Numbered from the stretch's first letter, positions 8,557 through 15,828 are shown. The stretch: 15,828 nucleotides of DNA from DASSUW01 sp036520135 (GCA_036520135.1 DATDKF010000491.1:1-15828); one strand, 5' to 3'. Notes: generated from the sequence alone by a model not told the origin. Made by a program: numbers and translations.

Positions 8557-11322
8557 TCAGGCGCGGGCCGCGAGGCGGAGGTGGCCGTTGCCCTCGACAC
8601 TGCTGCGGATGAGCTCGGCGCGTGAGCTGATGCCGAGCTTGATGAAGATCTTGCGCAGGTGGTAGTCGATCGTCCGGGGGCTGAGGAACAGCCGCGTGGC
8701 CACCTCCTTGTTGGTGGCGCCCTCGGCGACGAGGCGGGTGATCTGAAGCTCCTGCGGCGTGAGCTGGTCGAGCGCGCTCGGACTGCGCTTGCGGGCGGTC
8801 TCGCCGCTCGCCCGCAGCTCGTCGCGCGCGCGTTCGGCCCAGGCACCGGCGCCCAGGCGCTCGAACCCGTCGAGCGCGGAGCGCAGATGCGCACGCGCCT
8901 GCGTGCGGCGGCCGTCGCGACGGAGGTACTCGCCGAACACGAGTTCCGTCCGTGCACGGTCGAACGGGCGCGCGCCCTCACCGTGCAGACGGAGGGCTTC
9001 GAGGAAGTGGCGCTCGGCAGCGTCACCGGCGGCGAGCAGCCCGCAGCAGCGCGCCAGGAGCGCGAGCGCCCACGGTGTCGCCGTCTCACGGGCGAAGCGC
9101 TCGAACTCGCCGAGCGCGGCCTGTGCGGTCGCCGCGTCGCCTGTCCGCACGGCCGCTTCGACCAGCTCGGGAGCGGAGACCAGCTTCACAAAGGGATGCC
9201 CCGTGCCGGGACCCGCCGCCGCCAGCCCGGCGAGCCGCGCCAGCGCCTCCGCGGGCTGCCCCAGGCCGAGGTCGAGGCGGGCCAGCGCCCACTCCGCGAG
9301 CGCGGACTGGTAGCCGAGCCCTCGTGCCGTCGCCAGCTCGAGCGCCTGCGTGGCATGGGCTCGGCACTCGTCGGCGCGGCCCTGGAGTGCGGCGATCAGC
9401 GCCAAGGAGGCGAGCAGGTGGCAGACGGAGTTCTGCTGGCCCGTCTCGCGCGCGAGGCCAAGACCTTCGGTGGCGTGCGCAGCGGCGGCGGCGTACCGGC
9501 CGTCCACCGCCTCCGAGCGAGCGAGGTACTCGAGCACGTACGGCAGCGTGGCCACGGCGCCGAACTCGCGCGCTCGGGCGACCGCCCGACCGTAGAGCTC
9601 GTGCTCGATCACCTCTTCCCCGATGTAGCCCGCGCACGCACCCGCGTGCACGAGGCGCCGGGGATCCTGAAAGCCTGCCGCAAGGCCGAGCGCTTCCCGG
9701 AGCTGGGGCGCCCCGCGCGCTGGGTTGCCGGCGAGCAGGTTGCCAACGCCGACGATGACCATGACGGTGAAGCGTCGGTCGGGATCGTCGTCCGCCGGCA
9801 GCGCCGCCGCGCGCCGCCCGAACTCGACGATCTGCGCCGCGTCGCCGGCGTAGGAGGCGGCCTGAGCTGCCTCGGCGAGCATCTCGATCGCCTTGGTCGG
9901 AGCGATGGGGGCCACCTCGGCCGCGCCGGCGGCGAGGATCGTCGCCGCCTCCGCCGGGACGCCGCAGCGCAGTTCGACCGTGCCGCGGAGATGCATCAGA
10001 TCGGCACGGACGAGAAGGTCGGACACGAGGCCGCGCGCGCGGTCGAGCATCTCGAGCGCCTGATCGGGACCTCCGGCGAGCCAGGCGTCCTGTGCGGCCG
10101 CCACCAGCCTGCGCCCGCGGGCCTCGTCGTCGCTCGACAACTCGGCCGCGCGCTCGAGCGCCCGCGCTGCGGCGGCGAAGCCGCTCCTGCGCCGCGCCCG
10201 GCGTGCCGTCTGCTCGAGCTCGTGGGCTACGTCGTCGTCGTGTCCCGGCGAGGCCGCGGCCAGATGCCACGCCCGGCGATCCGCATCCTGCTCGCCCGCG
10301 AACACGTCCGCCAGCGCCCGGTGGACGGTCTGCCGCTGCGCGAAGGTGGCGTCGGCGTAGACCGTCGAGCGCACGAGCGGATGGCGGAACTCGACCCTCG
10401 CGTGCGAGGCGCGGACCAGGCCCGCCGCCTCGGCGGCGTCGAGGGCTTCGGGCTCGACGCGCAAGGCGGAGGCGGCGTCCAGCACGGTGGCCAGGCTGCC
10501 GGTGTCGTCGGCGGCGACGAGCAGGAGCAGCAGCTGCGCCGGCGCCGGCAGCTGGCGTGCGCGGTCGAGGTAGATCTGCTCGATCTGCGCACTGTGCGGC
10601 AGCGGATCCGGCAGCGGCGCGCGCCCGGCGAGCTGGCCCGCGCTCAGGAGGCCTGCGAGCTCGATGAGCGCGAGTGGATTCCCACCGGCGCTCTCGACCA
10701 CCCGGTCGCGCACACCGGCCGCGAGCTTCGACGGCACCCGCTCGGCCAGCAGCGACCCGGCCGCCTCGGCGCCGAGCCCCTCGAGCGTCAGCTCCGGCAG
10801 GCCCTGCGCCTCGAAGCGCCGCAGCTCACCGTCACGGGCCGCGAACACCAGGACGACGCCCTCCGCGTCGAGCCGCCGGGCCGCGAACGTCAGCGCGTCG
10901 GTGGACGGGCGGTCGAGCCACTGCGCATCGTCGATCACGCACACGAGCGGGGCGTCCTCCGCGGCCTCCGCGAGCAGGCTCAGAACCGCCACTCCGATCA
11001 GGAAGCGGTCCACGACCGAGGCCCGCGACAAACCGAGCGCACCGGCAAGCGCGGCCGCCTGCGGCTCGGCGAGCTGCGCACGACAGTCGAGGATCGGCCG
11101 GACGAGCCGGTGCAGCGCCGCGAAGGCCAGCTCGCACTCGGCCTCGATCCCGCCCCAGCGCAACACCCGCATGTCCGCGGCCTGCTCGATCGCGTGCTCG
11201 AGCAGCGCCGACTTCCCGACGCCCGGCTCGCCGCGGACCACCAGCGCGCCGCTGCGCGAGGACCCGGCGGCGGCGATCAGGCCCTCGACCGCGGCACACT
11301 CTGCCTTTCGGCCGAAAAGCAC
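8557..11322 (-). CDS. LAL-type LuxR-family transcriptional regulator
   Basis: A 921-residue large ATP-binding LuxR regulator. An AAA/NACHT-like ATPase domain fills the N-terminus, with Walker A GEPGVGKSAL (31-40) and Walker B LVCVIDDAQWLD (126-137). A long helical, TPR-like region follows (~370-840), then a C-terminal LuxR helix-turn-helix (~854-911: LTPQELQI, GATNKEVA, SPRTIDYHLRKIF). Such proteins respond to a small ligand and ATP and activate nearby operons. I chose GTG 11322 over the longest frame (GTG 11352), because LFGRKAEC is the normal beginning of the family and TACGAT lies seven nt upstream, fitting a leaderless transcript. It is divergent from the response regulator gene and lies 86 bp upstream of the ABC operon in the same direction, the obvious candidate target. 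Confidence 0.9.
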   Translation of the reverse strand: MLFGRKAECAAVEGLIAAAGSSRSGALVVRGEPGVGKSALLEHAIEQAADMRVLRWGGIEAECELAFAALHRLVRPILDCRAQLAEPQAAALAGALGLSRASVVDRFLIGVAVLSLLAEAAEDAPLVCVIDDAQWLDRPSTDALTFAARRLDAEGVVLVFAARDGELRRFEAQGLPELTLEGLGAEAAGSLLAERVPSKLAAGVRDRVVESAGGNPLALIELAGLLSAGQLAGRAPLPDPLPHSAQIEQIYLDRARQLPAPAQLLLLLVAADDTGSLATVLDAASALRVEPEALDAAEAAGLVRASHARVEFRHPLVRSTVYADATFAQRQTVHRALADVFAGEQDADRRAWHLAAASPGHDDDVAHELEQTARRARRRSGFAAAARALERAAELSSDDEARGRRLVAAAQDAWLAGGPDQALEMLDRARGLVSDLLVRADLMHLRGTVELRCGVPAEAATILAAGAAEVAPIAPTKAIEMLAEAAQAASYAGDAAQIVEFGRRAAALPADDDPDRRFTVMVIVGVGNLLAGNPARGAPQLREALGLAAGFQDPRRLVHAGACAGYIGEEVIEHELYGRAVARAREFGAVATLPYVLEYLARSEAVDGRYAAAAAHATEGLGLARETGQQNSVCHLLASLALIAALQGRADECRAHATQALELATARGLGYQSALAEWALARLDLGLGQPAEALARLAGLAAAGPGTGHPFVKLVSAPELVEAAVRTGDAATAQAALGEFERFARETATPWALALLARCCGLLAAGDAAERHFLEALRLHGEGARPFDRARTELVFGEYLRRDGRRTQARAHLRSALDGFERLGAGAWAERARDELRASGETARKRSPSALDQLTPQELQITRLVAEGATNKEVATRLFLSPRTIDYHLRKIFIKLGISSRAELIRSSVEGNGHLRLAARA

Positions 11323-11329
11323 GTGACCG

Positions 11330-11335
11330 ATCGTA
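11330..11335 (-). promoter_or_regulatory. Putative -10 element for the LAL gene
   Basis: On the minus strand TACGAT (TANNNT) sits seven nt before GTG 11322, the spacing expected for leaderless actinobacterial mRNAs. No convincing -35 hexamer is visible. Basis is motif and spacing only. Confidence 0.4.
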
Positions 11336-11389
11336 ACGGCGCACCCACGCACCGGCTAGGTCGCCGATGCGATCGTGCGCCGGTTCCCG

Positions 11390-11395
11390 TAGGGT
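11390..11395 (+). promoter_or_regulatory. Putative -10 element for the response regulator
   Basis: TAGGGT (TANNNT) lies six nt before ATG 11402, so a transcript could begin at or next to that ATG. That ATG opens a six-codon ORF, not the regulator itself. The motif is short and the -35 region is unremarkable, so this is tentative. Confidence 0.35.
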
Positions 11396-11401
11396 CGACA
11401 C

Positions 11402-11422
11402 ATGCACGCCGAGGCGATATGA
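11402..11422 (+). promoter_or_regulatory. Six-codon leader ORF overlapping the regulator start
   Basis: ATG 11402 encodes MHAEAI and stops at TGA 11420-11422, which overlaps the response regulator's ATG (11419) as ATGA. If the transcript is leaderless, ribosomes would load on this short ORF and pass to the regulator by coupling. It may also be chance; a GAGG stretch six nt before 11419 could act as a direct ribosome site. Confidence 0.35.
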
Positions 11423-12126
11423 CGACGCCTGCCGCGGGGCGCGAGCGCACGCCCCGGCGGCGTGAGCCGGAGGGCCGCTTGCGCGTGGTCATCGCCGAGG
11501 ACTCGGTGCTGCTGCGTGAGGGGATCGTGCGGTTGCTGGAGGAGTCTGGCTTCGAGGTCGTCGGCCAGGCGGGTGACGCCGAGGATCTGCTGCGCAAGGT
11601 CGGCGCGCACAAGCCGGACGTGGCCGTGACCGACGTCCGCATGCCGCCGACCCATACCGACGAGGGCCTGCGCGCCGCCCACCGGATCCGGCTCGAGCAT
11701 CCTCACACCGCGGTGCTCGTGCTCTCCCAGTACGTCGACCAGGCCGACGCACTCGAGCTGCTGACCGAGTCCACCGAGAGCACCGGCTACCTGCTCAAGG
11801 ACCGCGTCGCCGACGTCGAGAGCTTCACGGGCGCCGTGCAGCGTGTGGCCGACGGCGGCTCGGCGCTCGATCCCGAGGTCGTGGCCCTCTTGCTCGGCCG
11901 CCGGCGGCGCGAGAACCCGCTGGACGCGCTGACGCCGCGCGAGCGTGAGGTGCTGGGCCTGATGGCCGAAGGGCGCTCCAACTCCGCGATGGCGAGCGCG
12001 CTCGTGGTCAGCGAGCGCGCGGTGGAGAAGCACGTGACGGCGATCTTCTCCAAGCTCGACCTCCCGCCCGCCACCGAGGACCACCGACGAGTGCTCGCCG
12101 TGCTCGCGTTCCTACGCGCCGAATAG
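11419..12126 (+). CDS. Two-component response regulator, NarL/FixJ family
   Basis: A 235-residue response regulator. The receiver domain (~21-140) has the acidic pair E27/D28, phosphoacceptor D72 in TDVRMPP, S103 and K127 in GYLLKD. The C-terminal LuxR helix-turn-helix (~170-215) reads LTPREREVLGLMAEGRSNSAMA and VEKHVTAIFSKL. It should bind DNA as a phosphorylated dimer. No histidine kinase is in the window, so the partner is unknown. The start is uncertain: ATG 11419 gives a 20-residue arginine-rich extension before the receiver. GGAGGG at 11469-11474 could instead serve TTG 11479 or GTG 11485, which would match the usual N-terminus LRVVIAEDS. The gene is divergent from the LAL regulator and converges with the LysR-like gene with only five bases between stops. 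Confidence 0.9.
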   Translation: MTTPAAGRERTPRRREPEGRLRVVIAEDSVLLREGIVRLLEESGFEVVGQAGDAEDLLRKVGAHKPDVAVTDVRMPPTHTDEGLRAAHRIRLEHPHTAVLVLSQYVDQADALELLTESTESTGYLLKDRVADVESFTGAVQRVADGGSALDPEVVALLLGRRRRENPLDALTPREREVLGLMAEGRSNSAMASALVVSERAVEKHVTAIFSKLDLPPATEDHRRVLAVLAFLRAE

Positions 12127-12131
12127 TTCGG

Positions 12132-12860
12132 TCAAAGCTGCGATGCAACCGCCGCCACGTGGTCGCGCAGCCATCGGTGGGCCGGGTCGTGGTCGGCGCG
12201 CGGATGCCAGACCATCGTCTCCACCAGCGGTGGGATGTCGAGTGGCGGGACGAGCAACCGCAGCTCGCCCACCTCCCGGAGGGTCTGTGCCAGTCGCTCT
12301 TGGAGGAACGTGATCTGCCGCGTCCCCCGGATCAACAGGGCCCCGACGACGAAGCCTTCGACGACCGCGTCGAGCTGCCGTCCGTGCCCGAGCTCCTCGA
12401 GCAGCGCGTCCACCATGGACGGGACGGACCCGAGGCGGTAGCTGAGGTACGGCAGCTTGTGGAACTCGTCCCAGGTCAGCGGATCGCTGACCTCGGCGTT
12501 GCCCCGCCAGGCGACGGCCACGAACCGATCGGTGAACAGCGGCTGTGACGGCAGGTTCGTCGGCTCGCTGAACCGGGTGGGCACGATCGCGAGGTCGATC
12601 TCGCCGCGCTGGAGCCGGCCGCCCGGATCCTCGAGGCCGCCCGGCTCGAGCCGCAGGCGGATCCCGGGCGCGACGCGCTCGAGCGAGCTGACCAGCGACC
12701 GGATGAAGACCAGCGCGGTGTAGTCGGTCGCCAGCACCCTAAAGGTGCGGACGTCGGCCGCGGCGTCGAACTCGGCGCGGGCGAGGATCGTCTCCTCGAT
12801 CTGCGAGAGGATCGTCCTGACCGGCAGCTCCAGCGTCTCCGCGAGGGGAGTCGGCGTCAT
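12132..12860 (-). CDS. LysR-type effector domain lacking the HTH
   Basis: The 242 residues correspond to the linker helix and effector-binding (periplasmic-binding-protein-like) domain of a LysR regulator: FRVLATDYTALVFIRSL, the GEIDLAIVP motif and FVAVAWRGN. Family members are ~300 residues and begin with a ~65-residue winged helix-turn-helix, which is absent. The frame remains open ~120 nt upstream and the last codons before ATG still spell the family's linker (DRTGR then TMTPTPLAE). Further upstream no helix-turn-helix is recognisable and there is no canonical start. I infer the 5' end was lost by deletion or decay, next to the divergent GH3 gene. The product may be a pseudogene or a free ligand-binding domain that could dimerise with an intact relative. 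Codon use is still normal. Confidence 0.75.
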   Translation of the reverse strand: MTPTPLAETLELPVRTILSQIEETILARAEFDAAADVRTFRVLATDYTALVFIRSLVSSLERVAPGIRLRLEPGGLEDPGGRLQRGEIDLAIVPTRFSEPTNLPSQPLFTDRFVAVAWRGNAEVSDPLTWDEFHKLPYLSYRLGSVPSMVDALLEELGHGRQLDAVVEGFVVGALLIRGTRQITFLQERLAQTLREVGELRLLVPPLDIPPLVETMVWHPRADHDPAHRWLRDHVAAVASQL

Positions 12861-12964
12861 CGTCCGGCCCGTCCTGTCGGTCTCGCTCTCCCATCGCCTC
12901 TCGAATCGGCGCGCTCGCGCCGGGCTGAGCGCCGCGTCGGCCGACCGGCGATACTGGGTGCCTG

Positions 12965-15091
12965 ATGGGCGCTGTCACGGCGCGTGACACATGGTCGGCC
13001 GCGCACGCGCGGGCGCGTGACACCGAGGCGCGGATGACCGACGACGAGCGGTTCGCGCTGCTCGTCAGCGTCATGGGCGCGAACCTCGTCCTCACCGACC
13101 GTGACGAGCGGATCCCGGAGGGCGTGCCGATGAGCGCCGGCTACGTGCCCGGAGTGGCGCGCCTCGGCGTGCCGGCGCTGCTGATGAGCGACGCCAGCCT
13201 GGGCGTGACCAACCAGGGCTACCGGCCCGGGGACACCGCGACGGCGCTGCCCGCGGGCATCGCGCTCGGCGCGTCGTTCAATCCCGCGCTCGCGCGCGCG
13301 GCGGGCCGGATGATCGGTCGCGAGGCGCGCAGCCGCGGCTTCAACGTGCAGCTCGCCGGCGGTGCCAACCTCGCGCGCGACCCGCGCAATGGCCGCAACT
13401 TCGAGTACCTGTCCGAGGACCCGCTGCTGACCGCCGTGCTGGCCGCCGAGTCGATCGCCGGGATCCAGGAGGAACGCGTGATCTCGACGATCAAGCACTT
13501 CTCGCTCAACTGCAACGAGACCAACCGGCACTGGCTGGACGCGATCATCGACCCGGCGGCGCACCGCGAGTCCGACCTGCTCGCGTTCGAGATCGCGATC
13601 GAGCGCTCGCTGCCCGGCTCCGTGATGACCGGCTACAACAAGGTCAACGGCGAGTACGCGGGCGGCAACCGCACGCTCCTGGAGGGGGTGCTCAAGGGCG
13701 CGTGGGGCTACCCGGGCTGGGTCATGTCCGACTGGGGCGCCACGCCGACCTGGGAGTTCGCGCTGGCCGGTCTCGACCAGGAGTCCGGCGCCCAGATCGA
13801 CGTGACGATGTGGGGCGACGTGCCGTTCACGGATCAGCTCCGGGACGCGCACGCACAGGGCCGGCTGCCCAGCGAGCGCCTGTCGGACATGGTGCGGCGG
13901 ATCCTCGCCGCGATGTACGCGATCGGCGTCGACGCCTGGGAGTCCGAACCCGCGGTCGACATGAAGCAGCACGCCGCGATCGCGCTCCAGACCGCGCGCG
14001 AGGGCACCGTGCTGCTCGCGAACGACGGCGTGCTCCCGCTGGCCGAAGCCACCAGCATCGCGCTGGTGGGCGGGTACGCGCAGATCGGCGTGCCGTGCGG
14101 CACCGGGTCGAGCGCGGTCACCCCACCGGGCGGTTACGCCGCCGAGGTCGCGATCGGCGGCCCCGGCTTCATGGGTGCGATGCGCAACTTCTATCTGCAT
14201 CCGTCGCCGCCGCTCGCGGCGCTCGCGGAGCTGCTGCCGGGCGCGCAGATCGAGTTCGAGCCCGGGATGACACCGGCTGCGGCGGCACTGGCGGCGCGCG
14301 GCGCCGACGTCGCGATCGTGTTCGCGATCCGCGTCGAGGGCGAGGGCTTCGACAACCCCGACCTGTCGCTGCCCTGGGGCCAGGACGCGGTCATCGACGC
14401 CGTGGCGTCCGCGAACCCGAACACCGTCGTCGTGCTGGAGACCGGCAACCCGGTCGCGATGCCGTGGCGCGAGAAGGTGCGCGCGATCGTCCAGGCGTGG
14501 TACCCGGGCCAGGTGGGCGGCCAGGCGATCGCCGAGATCCTCACCGGCGCGGTCAACCCGTCCGGCCGGCTCCCGGTGACGTTCCCGGCGGACCTCGCGC
14601 AGACGCCGCGGCCCGAGCTGGCCGGCCTCGGCACGCCGTGGGGGACGGCGACCACGATCCACTACGACGAGGGCGCCGAGGTCGGCTACCGCTGGTTCGC
14701 CCAGCGCGGCCACGCGCCGCTGTACGCGTTCGGCCACGGCCTGAGCTACACGCGGTTCGAGTACGACGAGCTCGAGGTGACCGGCGGCGAGACGATCACG
14801 GCGACGTTCACGGTGACCAACGCCGGGGACCGCGACGGCGCCGACGTGCCGCAGCTCTACCTGACCGATCCGCGCATGCGCCTGCTGGGCTTCGAGCGCG
14901 TGGCGCTGGGACCCGGCGAGTCGCGCCGCGTGACGATCGTGGCGGAGCCGCGGCTCGTCGCCCGCTACGACATCGACGCCCGCGCGTGGCACATCGCGCC
15001 GGGCGCCCATCAGGTCGCGCTCGCACGGGCCGCCGACGACCTCGTGCTGCCGGCCGAGGCGGAGCTGGCCGAGCGCCGGTTCGGCAGCTGA
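12965..15091 (+). CDS. Glycoside hydrolase family 3 beta-glycosidase
   Basis: A 708-residue GH3 enzyme. The N-terminal TIM barrel (~60-320) carries KHFSLNCNETNR (177-188) and the nucleophile D256 in VMSDWG. The alpha/beta sandwich domain (~345-560) has E460 in EGEGFDN as the probable acid/base and AWYPGQVGGQAIAEIL. The C-terminal fibronectin-III-like domain (~590-705) starts after YAFGHGLSYTRF. No PA14 insert and no signal peptide are present, so it acts on imported oligosaccharides or glycosides in the cytoplasm. Beta-glucosidase is the likeliest activity; beta-xylosidase or aryl-glycosidase activity is possible. ATG 12965 has no ribosome site; GATACT at 12950-12955 could be a -10 giving a very short leader. 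ATG 13034 (residue 24) is an alternative start, but the residues before it align with the usual helix ahead of MT-x-EE-K. It is divergent from the truncated LysR gene, so that regulator may once have controlled it. Confidence 0.93.
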   Translation: MGAVTARDTWSAAHARARDTEARMTDDERFALLVSVMGANLVLTDRDERIPEGVPMSAGYVPGVARLGVPALLMSDASLGVTNQGYRPGDTATALPAGIALGASFNPALARAAGRMIGREARSRGFNVQLAGGANLARDPRNGRNFEYLSEDPLLTAVLAAESIAGIQEERVISTIKHFSLNCNETNRHWLDAIIDPAAHRESDLLAFEIAIERSLPGSVMTGYNKVNGEYAGGNRTLLEGVLKGAWGYPGWVMSDWGATPTWEFALAGLDQESGAQIDVTMWGDVPFTDQLRDAHAQGRLPSERLSDMVRRILAAMYAIGVDAWESEPAVDMKQHAAIALQTAREGTVLLANDGVLPLAEATSIALVGGYAQIGVPCGTGSSAVTPPGGYAAEVAIGGPGFMGAMRNFYLHPSPPLAALAELLPGAQIEFEPGMTPAAAALAARGADVAIVFAIRVEGEGFDNPDLSLPWGQDAVIDAVASANPNTVVVLETGNPVAMPWREKVRAIVQAWYPGQVGGQAIAEILTGAVNPSGRLPVTFPADLAQTPRPELAGLGTPWGTATTIHYDEGAEVGYRWFAQRGHAPLYAFGHGLSYTRFEYDELEVTGGETITATFTVTNAGDRDGADVPQLYLTDPRMRLLGFERVALGPGESRRVTIVAEPRLVARYDIDARAWHIAPGAHQVALARAADDLVLPAEAELAERRFGS

Positions 15092-15259
15092 CCCGGCACG
15101 CTACGGGCTGTCGGCCGGCCGGAGCACGGCCGCTTCGAGCGGTCGACCGAGCTCGCTGAAGTTCGCAGGTGGCCGCCTAAAGGTTTCCGGGCTACCCCCC
15201 AGGGGTATGGTACGCTTCGCCATCCGATACCCCCGGCCCGTATAGATCAGGATGGCCCC
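15092..15259. other. Intergenic region with copper-type operator
   Basis: This 168-bp gap holds a small hairpin (CCGCT-TCG-AGCGG, 15130-15142) too weak to call a terminator, and the palindromic operator described separately. A second degenerate palindrome, ATAC(N9)GTAT at 15227-15243, includes one copy of the same half-site. AGGA at 15248-15251 is eight nt before ATG 15260. No other gene is visible. Confidence 0.5.
15193..15207. promoter_or_regulatory. CsoR-like palindromic operator
   Basis: TACCCC-CCA-GGGGTA is a perfect six-base inverted repeat with a three-base spacer. Operators of the CsoR/RicR family of Cu(I)-responsive repressors in actinobacteria have this TACCCC/GGGGTA form. TATGGT at 15206-15211 overlaps its right arm and could be the -10, so a bound repressor would block transcription of the genes that follow. 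The Met-rich product downstream supports a metal role. No csoR gene is in the window. Confidence 0.6.
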
Positions 15260-15310
15260 ATGTCGACGCTGACCGATCCGCAGATCGCCTACCTCGTCGT
15301 GGCGTCATGA
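15260..15310 (+). CDS. 16-residue ORF, possibly DUF4142 remnant or leader
   Basis: ATG 15260 follows AGGA by eight nt and encodes MSTLTDPQIAYLVVAS, ending in TGA that overlaps the next gene's ATG as ATGA. The residues LTDPQIAYLVVA resemble the start of the DUF4142 domain (pattern LTDAQIA-x-IVVTAN). That suggests a gene reduced to its first codons with its ribosome site kept to drive the next gene. It could instead be a true leader peptide. The similarity is short and I am unsure. Confidence 0.4.
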   Translation: MSTLTDPQIAYLVVAS

Positions 15311-15723
15311 GCTCCTCGGCGAAGCGGTTCCTCCGCCACTACGTCGAGATGGTCGCCGCGATGTTCCTCGGCATGGGCGTCCTCGGCACCGCCATGGCCG
15401 CGATGGGCACGAGCTGGCACGCGCTCACCGAAGACGTCCCCGCGCTGATGTTCATGGGCATGGCGACGGCGATGACGCTGCCGATGGTCGGCTGGATGCT
15501 CTACCGCGGCCACCGTTGGCGCGCCAACGCCGAGATGTCGGCGGCGATGTTCGTGCCGACGTTCGCCGTCATCGGGCTGCTGTGGACCGAGCTGCTCACC
15601 GACACGGGCGCGCTGATGGCCGTCGAGCACGTCGCGATGCTGCTGGCGATGGCGGGCGTGATGCTCCTGCGCCCGGCCGAGTACATCCACCACCACGGCA
15701 GGCCCGCGGGCGCGGAGCGGTGA
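15307..15723 (+). CDS. Met-rich four-helix membrane protein
   Basis: A 138-residue integral membrane protein with four predicted helices (near 12-33, 45-63, 77-95, 103-121) and short loops. Eighteen of 138 residues are methionine, many facing within helices (for example MFLGMGVLGTAM, MFMGMATAMTLPM), and His clusters lie at HYVEM, EHVAML and the C-terminal YIHHHG. I recall this small family from actinobacteria beside copper genes, sometimes misnamed as a flagellar protein; its function is not established. Thioether-rich helices below a CsoR-like operator suggest Cu(I) handling, which is inference. It is coupled by ATGA to the 16-residue ORF and followed four nt later by the next gene, so it belongs to an operon continuing past the window. 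Confidence 0.8.
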   Translation: MSSSAKRFLRHYVEMVAAMFLGMGVLGTAMAAMGTSWHALTEDVPALMFMGMATAMTLPMVGWMLYRGHRWRANAEMSAAMFVPTFAVIGLLWTELLTDTGALMAVEHVAMLLAMAGVMLLRPAEYIHHHGRPAGAER

Positions 15724-15727
15724 CGGC

Positions 15728-15828
15728 GTGAACCCGCTGGCCAGGCTCGCCGGGTTCGGCGTCGTGCTGGGGCTCGTCTTCGCCGGTGCCGCGTTCGCCG
15801 GCAGCCGGATCGACGTCCATCCCGGCCG
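15728..15828 (+). CDS. Membrane-anchored or secreted protein, 5' fragment
   Basis: GTG 15728 starts four nt after the stop of the Met-rich protein and stays open to the window edge (33 complete codons). The product begins MNPLARLAGFG, then a hydrophobic segment VVLGLVFAGAAFAG, then SRIDVHPG: a short basic N-terminus plus one membrane or signal segment. Such a start is seen in secreted proteins found in actinobacterial copper operons, but too little is present to assign a family. The 3' end lies outside the window. Confidence 0.6.
   Translation, partial: MNPLARLAGFGVVLGLVFAGAAFAGSRIDVHPG

Noticed and set aside
8659..11400. Very long open frame on the plus strand opposite the LAL gene, continuous with the response regulator frame
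   Set aside because: It is a GC-bias shadow: its product is Arg/Gly/Ala-rich low-complexity sequence with no domain, while the opposite strand encodes a complete LAL protein. Only the part from about 11419 is real.
12857..15010. 717-residue open frame on the minus strand opposite the GH3 gene
   Set aside because: It is arginine- and histidine-rich with no recognisable motif, and the plus strand encodes a full GH3 enzyme with both catalytic residues.
15130..15142. CCGCT-TCG-AGCGG hairpin as the GH3 terminator
   Set aside because: Five base pairs without a T-tract is within chance for this GC content.

Overview
The window is high-GC DNA with strong G/C bias at third codon positions, GTG and TTG starts, few clear Shine-Dalgarno sites at isolated genes, a LAL-type LuxR regulator and a membrane-anchored HD-GYP-like protein. 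This suggests an actinobacterium, plausibly of the Thermoleophilia/Solirubrobacterales type. The assignment is inferred from gene style; no rRNA or marker gene is present.

Layout. (1) 1-1.7 kb, minus strand: a small unknown protein and a membrane protein with a decayed HD-GYP domain, preceded by a strong ribosome binding site that serves only a six-codon leader ORF. (2) 1.7-2.45 kb, plus strand: two gene remnants joined end to end, the frameshifted 3' part of an ABC-2 permease and the 3' end of a sugar-phosphate isomerase/epimerase-like TIM barrel, followed by a perfect 13-bp hairpin. (3) 11.3-2.5 kb, minus strand: a LAL regulator, then a tightly coupled unit of MacB/LolD-type ABC ATPase, 848-residue FtsX-type permease and two paralogous membrane-anchored alpha/beta hydrolases. 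ATGA and GTGA overlaps and a 10-nt gap tie the last four together. (4) 11.4-12.9 kb: a NarL/FixJ response regulator divergent from the LAL gene, convergent with a LysR-type protein that lacks its DNA-binding domain. (5) 12.96-15.1 kb: a GH3 beta-glycosidase. (6) 15.1 kb to the end: a palindrome resembling a CsoR copper operator, a 16-codon ORF, a Met-rich four-helix membrane protein and the start of a further membrane or secreted protein. These look like the start of a copper-responsive operon.

How the genes may work together. The ABC ATPase and permease should form an FtsX-family exporter or envelope-remodelling machine. Positive-inside analysis of both hydrolases predicts five membrane helices with the hydrolase domain outside the membrane. 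The operon would therefore couple an ATP-driven membrane machine to two surface hydrolases. The two hydrolases share not only the Ser/His catalytic motifs but also a polar motif in the membrane part (H-x2-H-[VI]-x-[ND]-S-G-x4-[ST]-D-V-T-G-V, plus H-x2-D in helix 1). That makes the membrane domain more than a simple anchor. This unit is the best candidate here for an undescribed system.

No tRNA, rRNA, CRISPR array, insertion sequence or attachment site was recognised.
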